Shown here: one piece after another, positions 60,446 to 64,000 of the stretch
Layout: each line of letters opens with the position of its first letter
Position numbering within the stretch: position 1 is the first letter of the stretch
Assembly: GCA_936450465.1 (NCBI GenBank)
Contig: OW388296.1
Span: 36,918,023-36,982,022 of the forward strand
Length of the DNA: 64,000 nt
Origin: Gibbula magus
Lineage: Eukaryota > Mollusca > Gastropoda > Trochida > Trochidae
Direction of reading: 5' to 3'
The notes under the pieces: model-generated
Told to the model about the DNA's origin: nothing
The model's database searches: none
What the model saw: the letters and a program-made list of their open reading frames with translations, nothing else
Position numbers and translations under genes: made by a program

Positions 60446-60761
60446 AAATATCATTATTTTGTTATCACCTCTAATACGGGTCACACGTTTGCATCAAATG
60501 TCTGAGAAAAGCATCTTTATATTGTGATGTACCTCAGTATGTTTTACTCTAGATTGTTCAGACAATCACAAGGCTTCCAATAAAAGCCTCTGATATGGAT
60601 CACGTTTTCTGTTATTCCGGTTTACCAACCTTTTATGAGAGAAAAAAACTGTGGAATAAGACTGCATCGCAATGAATGTTATAAAACATTATTTCTTGTT
60701 TCCTGCATGCAATGTCAATATCATACCCTGAAAAAAGGCTTTCGTGCATTGTTTATTCCAG

Positions 60762-61003
60762 TTGCCTACAATGACTACGCTGACAGACTAGGAATTGAGA
60801 ACGAGAATCCCGAGTTCCTGTCCCCTAGGCAACCTGTTGCAACCCCAGCACTGACACACACACCGAACAGAGACAATCAGGCCTTCTACCTAGGACGTCA
60901 CTTGGACCTCGACCGTCAGTCATATCAACCTGATCCTGTCATTCATAATGCCACTTCTAAAAACACGGTTTTCAGAGACAGGATAAATATGGAACATAGT
61001 TAA
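60762..61003 (+). CDS. CUB-TM gene, last exon with C-terminus and stop
   Basis: The acceptor GCATTGTTTATTCCAG ends at 60761. The exon opens with two bases that complete the valine codon begun by the single G at 23304, giving KP-V-AYNDYADRLG. It has 79 further codons and a TAA at 61001-61003. The peptide is polar and Pro/Arg/Asn-rich (ENPEFLSPRQPVATP, FYLGRHLDLDRQSYQPDP) with no domain that I recognise. It fits the end of the cytoplasmic tail. The upstream in-frame ATG at 60635 is intronic. Phase agreement, a good acceptor, non-repetitive sequence and composition like the tail on 21523-23304 support the join. A 37-kb intron makes it an inference until a spliced read is seen. Confidence 0.72.
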
Positions 61004-61406
61004 GCATGTTTTATCTGTAATTATTCATGGTTACAAATAGTAGGCTATCAAGGAATGGCTGCATTTTATCTTTATCGTCTGTTTTAACTCATCATGATGT
61101 TTTCTTGATTATGTCCCGCCACGAGTTTAGGTGAATTGAGGGACATAGTATTTAGAAGCATGCGTCTGTACATTCAAATTGAAATAAGCCAGGAAATATT
61201 TACCTTGTGCTCTTTCTGCACCACAATCATCAATAATGAATAAGGTGTTTTCATTCTTATATATCTTTGATGTAGATATTTCAAACCTTTATTCAGACGA
61301 TCCCTAGGAAGAATTGTATATCAGGATCTCTATTTATCCACAATCTAGATTTATATGTTTCATTTTCATTAGAGACCATATATAGTTATTTATCGCCTGA
61401 AGGCTC
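61004..61406 (+). other. Probable 3-prime UTR of the CUB-TM gene
   Basis: This unique-looking sequence follows the stop codon. No canonical AATAAA is present before the foldback element at 61407, so the cleavage site is not assigned. The AATAAA at about 62653 belongs to a retrotransposon remnant. Confidence 0.4.
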
Positions 61407-62027
61407 GGGCGACACTGGTACAAAGATGGTACATGGACCGTATTACCCTCGTGAGAAGCATACAACTTATATTATCTTTCCTTAGAGTAGAATACTCGTT
61501 TTTGATTGGCTAACGGTCGTTACGTTTTTCTTATGTAGCCTACCCTGTCAGTCTCACGGTGTACAAAGTTCATGTACCCCGTTGCCATAGTAACAGCTCT
61601 TAGCTAAGAGTAGGCGTCGCATTATGGTCAGATGACGTTATAAGATGACGCACGCGGTGTACGGAGTTTTGAACAGCTGTTTACGAGTCTTTTAATTAAA
61701 AACTTATTTTCGCCTTATTTGCAGCTTGGTTTGGAAACATATATTATTATGCATTGCTTGCACACTCAATTAAACTAAAATTAACTCGTTTTAAGGCATT
61801 AATACGTTATACGACTTTCAACATTTCAGTCGAGACGGATGACGCCATTTTGTTTACGTTTAGGGTCAAGGTCATTCAAGCGATATCAGCTGATCAGTCA
61901 CTCGCAGTCAAAACGCAAAAACTATACTAAGACTAATGTTATTGACATGACGGAAAGATAAATACGTTGTATACTTCTCCCTCGGGTAATACGGTCTCAT
62001 GTACAATCATTGTACCAGTGTCATCCC
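61407..62027. mobile_element. Foldback/MITE with about 76-bp TIRs
   Basis: The left arm GGGCGACACTGGTACAAAGA ... TATTATCTTTCC (61407-61483) pairs with the right arm GGAAAGATAAATAC ... GTACCAGTGTCATCCC (61951-62027). The 470-bp interior is non-coding, with TGACGTTATAAGATGACGC in the middle. Confidence 0.85.
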
Positions 62028-62029
62028 TT

Positions 62030-62675
62030 GGTTATGTTATATCAACATAATTTTGGATGATCTTGGACTGAGGTTTGTTTGGAAATCACAAAATTTCAAA
62101 AGTACCATTGGCTAAAATCTGTAGTTAAAAGCAAATTAAATCAGCAAAATTGGTTAACAGCAATTGAAAATTCTTCCAAAGCAACTATATGCAATATCTT
62201 TAGAAGTCCATCTCTCCATTTTGAACAATACCTAAATTTTCCAAATTACAATAACTTGTTAAATTTTCGAACAGCTAATCACTTTCTGCCAATCGAGACC
62301 GAAAAATTGAAAGACAATTTACTCTTTGTATTTAAATTATTTTGGGGACGAATTTCATTATTTATTTGTTTGTCCTATATTACAATCAGAAAGAGAAAAC
62401 TGTATTAAAAAATAATAGGCCAAATATGTACAAAATGATTTTTTTTATTTAATTCTTATAAGCTAGGAACTTTAAGAAAACTTTAAGAAGTTCGTAAAAT
62501 CATCATGTCTTTGTTCGAGAAATAAGTTTTATGATCCTCATATGTACCTTTACTGAATGCACCAGCTGTACATACCTATTATATTGTATATTGTATAAAT
62601 GTATATAAATTCCATGTACCTCTTATGCTGCCGTTTGCAGCCTGAGTTTTGAATAAAGTTCTTCTGGTGACAGGA
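62030..62675 (+). pseudogene. 5-prime-truncated non-LTR ORF2 tail with 3-prime UTR
   Basis: A plus-strand frame (62079-62408) contains NWLTAIENSSKATICNIF and LNFRTANHFLPIE, which match the pre-zinc-knuckle part of APE-type ORF2 proteins (DW..I..SSK..., FR.G.H.LPIE). After a frameshift near 62340 another frame gives TNFIIYLFVLYY, the remnant of the D-E-F-H-Y-L-F-x-C-P motif. The 3-prime UTR ends in GTTTTGAATAAAGTTCT at about 62645-62661. Confidence 0.65.
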
Positions 62676-64000
62676 TGTGTGTGACATGATTTTGTTTCAT
62701 CATAAACACTTATAGGGGCCTAAGGTTCGACGAGATGACAATATGTTGATGTCATGAGCACGGTGACACGATTGATGTTGCATTGTTTTAACTAAGTAAA
62801 ACTAAATTGGTAGTGCATTGTGTCAAACATTACTGAGCTTAGAATATATTGGTCAAAGCAAACAGCCAATGAAATTTCCAAAGGACAGAAAATCCATAGA
62901 AGTATGTAACGGATATGTCCTTAACAATTAATGACAACGGATAACCGTGAATGAGAAAGTAACCTTAATACGGTAGGATTTTTTTTATTTATCTTTCTTA
63001 AACTTATTGTTGTTATTTTTAGTATGCCCATTACTTAGTGAGAGTTAAACAATTGCCATAGTTTTACATCGTAAGTTTCACTTCTAATGAATAAAAATAC
63101 TTTGAGATAGTATCATACATATGTGTTTTTATTTCAGTTCAACTGTTAAACTGATACATAGAAACGAGATATGTTTGGGCTAGCAAAATGATCCCGATCA
63201 TCTGACACAGCGAAAAATGGTCAGTTACGCTATAGAATTGACGGACACTTCCCAGTTTGCCACCACCTGCCACCTTTCTATTGTTCTAGGTAGGAACATT
63301 GGTCATGTGTGCTGGTTAGTAAGACAATAGAGGATGCAGGGATCATCTCAAACAGTTACACATCTCTCTCATTATCTTTATTTATTATAAATTTATTGGC
63401 ATATAAATTCATTACATGCATAGCATATTAAAAAAAACAGCACTTCAATTCAATATAACATATCAACAAACATCATACAACGTTGGCGCTTCTGCAACCA
63501 TATCGGCTTCATCTCTCTGAATTTCTGAAAGCAGAACATAATATGAAATTAAAGAAATACATATGAATGTTACTTTTTGAGAGATTATTTATATTTTTGA
63601 ATTAAATTTGTTAGAAGTGGTTGAAATTTTATTTTATTTATCAGATAATGATATGAGAAGAATTATGTTAAGATATGATATTTCTCAAGCCAGAAAGCCA
63701 TGTAAACTGAAGCACAAAGATACGTCACACCTCAATTGGTTTCGATTAATTCAATATTTTAAAGACATGCGATGCATTTGATTATGGCACGATGCAATAA
63801 CACCTTTTGGCAGTAGGTTTACTGACTTAATTTGTGACTTTTTTATATTTTTTTTATTACAATATCATTTTTTAAACTAGACAGGGGTAAGAAATGAAAT
63901 TTACACCAACATGACCCCTACCATGTTTAAAATGTTGTAAATGTGTGCAGGACGAGGTATATTTATTGATTTTCACACAGAGTATGTGTTATTTGTCGAT
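62676..64000. other. No gene recognised
   Basis: Short open stretches exist, for example about 55 codons at 63600-63770 on the plus strand, but none has a start, splice site or family resemblance. TTTATTTATT at about 63376 could be a minus-strand polyadenylation signal, but there is no coding evidence for such a gene. Confidence 0.4.

Larger units (their letters stand above)
23305..60761 (+). other. Last intron of the CUB-TM gene, about 37.5 kb
   Basis: The donor at 23305 (GTAAGA) and the acceptor ending at 60761 (GTTTATTCCAG) are in matching phase (one base plus two bases). Nearly all of the intron is mobile or repeated DNA, listed separately. 23340-23820 shows nothing recognisable. No host gene nested in it is supported. 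Confidence 0.7.

Noticed and set aside
60635..60761. Independent small gene starting at ATG 60635
   Set aside because: The first 42 codons are intronic read-through. A clear acceptor at 60761 and phase agreement with 23304 favour a terminal exon of the CUB gene.
62653..62658. AATAAA as polyadenylation signal of the CUB gene
   Set aside because: It sits at the 3-prime end of a truncated retrotransposon, just where such elements carry their own signal. Use by the host gene cannot be excluded but is not supported.
63600..63770. Open stretch of about 55 codons on the plus strand
   Set aside because: It has no start codon in place, no convincing splice sites, and the composition of AT-rich non-coding DNA.

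Overview
This is a gene-poor, repeat-rich, AT-rich piece of an animal nuclear genome. It contains spliced exons with GT-AG borders, no operons, APE-type non-LTR retrotransposons, tRNA-derived SINEs and many foldback elements. The dispersed repeat families (AGCTCATCAGGCC-headed units, SINE tails ending GCGGCGTTAAA..CTCACCTCACCTC, AAGGTCAAGGTCAC-rich units) look like those of bivalve molluscs. That assignment is from recognition, not from a database search.

Host genes. One multi-exon plus-strand gene crosses almost the whole window. I join four exons by matching splice phase: 11025-11272 and 18092-18224 (together one CUB domain with four cysteines), 21523-23304 (end of the ectodomain, one membrane helix, most of a long cytoplasmic tail) and 60762-61003 (C-terminus and stop). 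About 800 residues are visible. The signal-peptide exon was not found and may lie left of the window. The last intron is about 37.5 kb and is packed with mobile DNA. A second host gene may begin on the minus strand at 1966 (a 33-codon first exon with a strong donor) and leave the window to the left.

Layout. 1-11 kb: tandem and foldback repeats. 11-23.3 kb: the CUB gene, its introns holding several long dispersed repeats and a Helitron-like candidate. 24.35-37.56 kb: a 13.2-kb element with a 7-bp target duplication whose two ends are inverted satellite arrays of a 189-bp unit (about 20 and 16 copies). 38.7-40 kb: three inverted-repeat elements. 40.8-46 kb: decayed retrotransposon pieces, SINEs and tandem repeats. 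47.16-55.18 kb: a giant imperfect palindrome interrupted by two insertions. 55.18-60.09 kb: a nearly full-length non-LTR retrotransposon with an intact ORF1 carrying a 2A-like motif and a broken ORF2. 60.8-61.0 kb: last exon of the CUB gene. 61.4-62.7 kb: another foldback element and a retrotransposon tail.

The insertions are nested, so part of their history can be read. The palindrome inserted into one copy of a duplicated segment whose other copy (43.2-44.0 kb) lacks it. Two elements then inserted into its left arm, and the retrotransposon inserted at its right tip.
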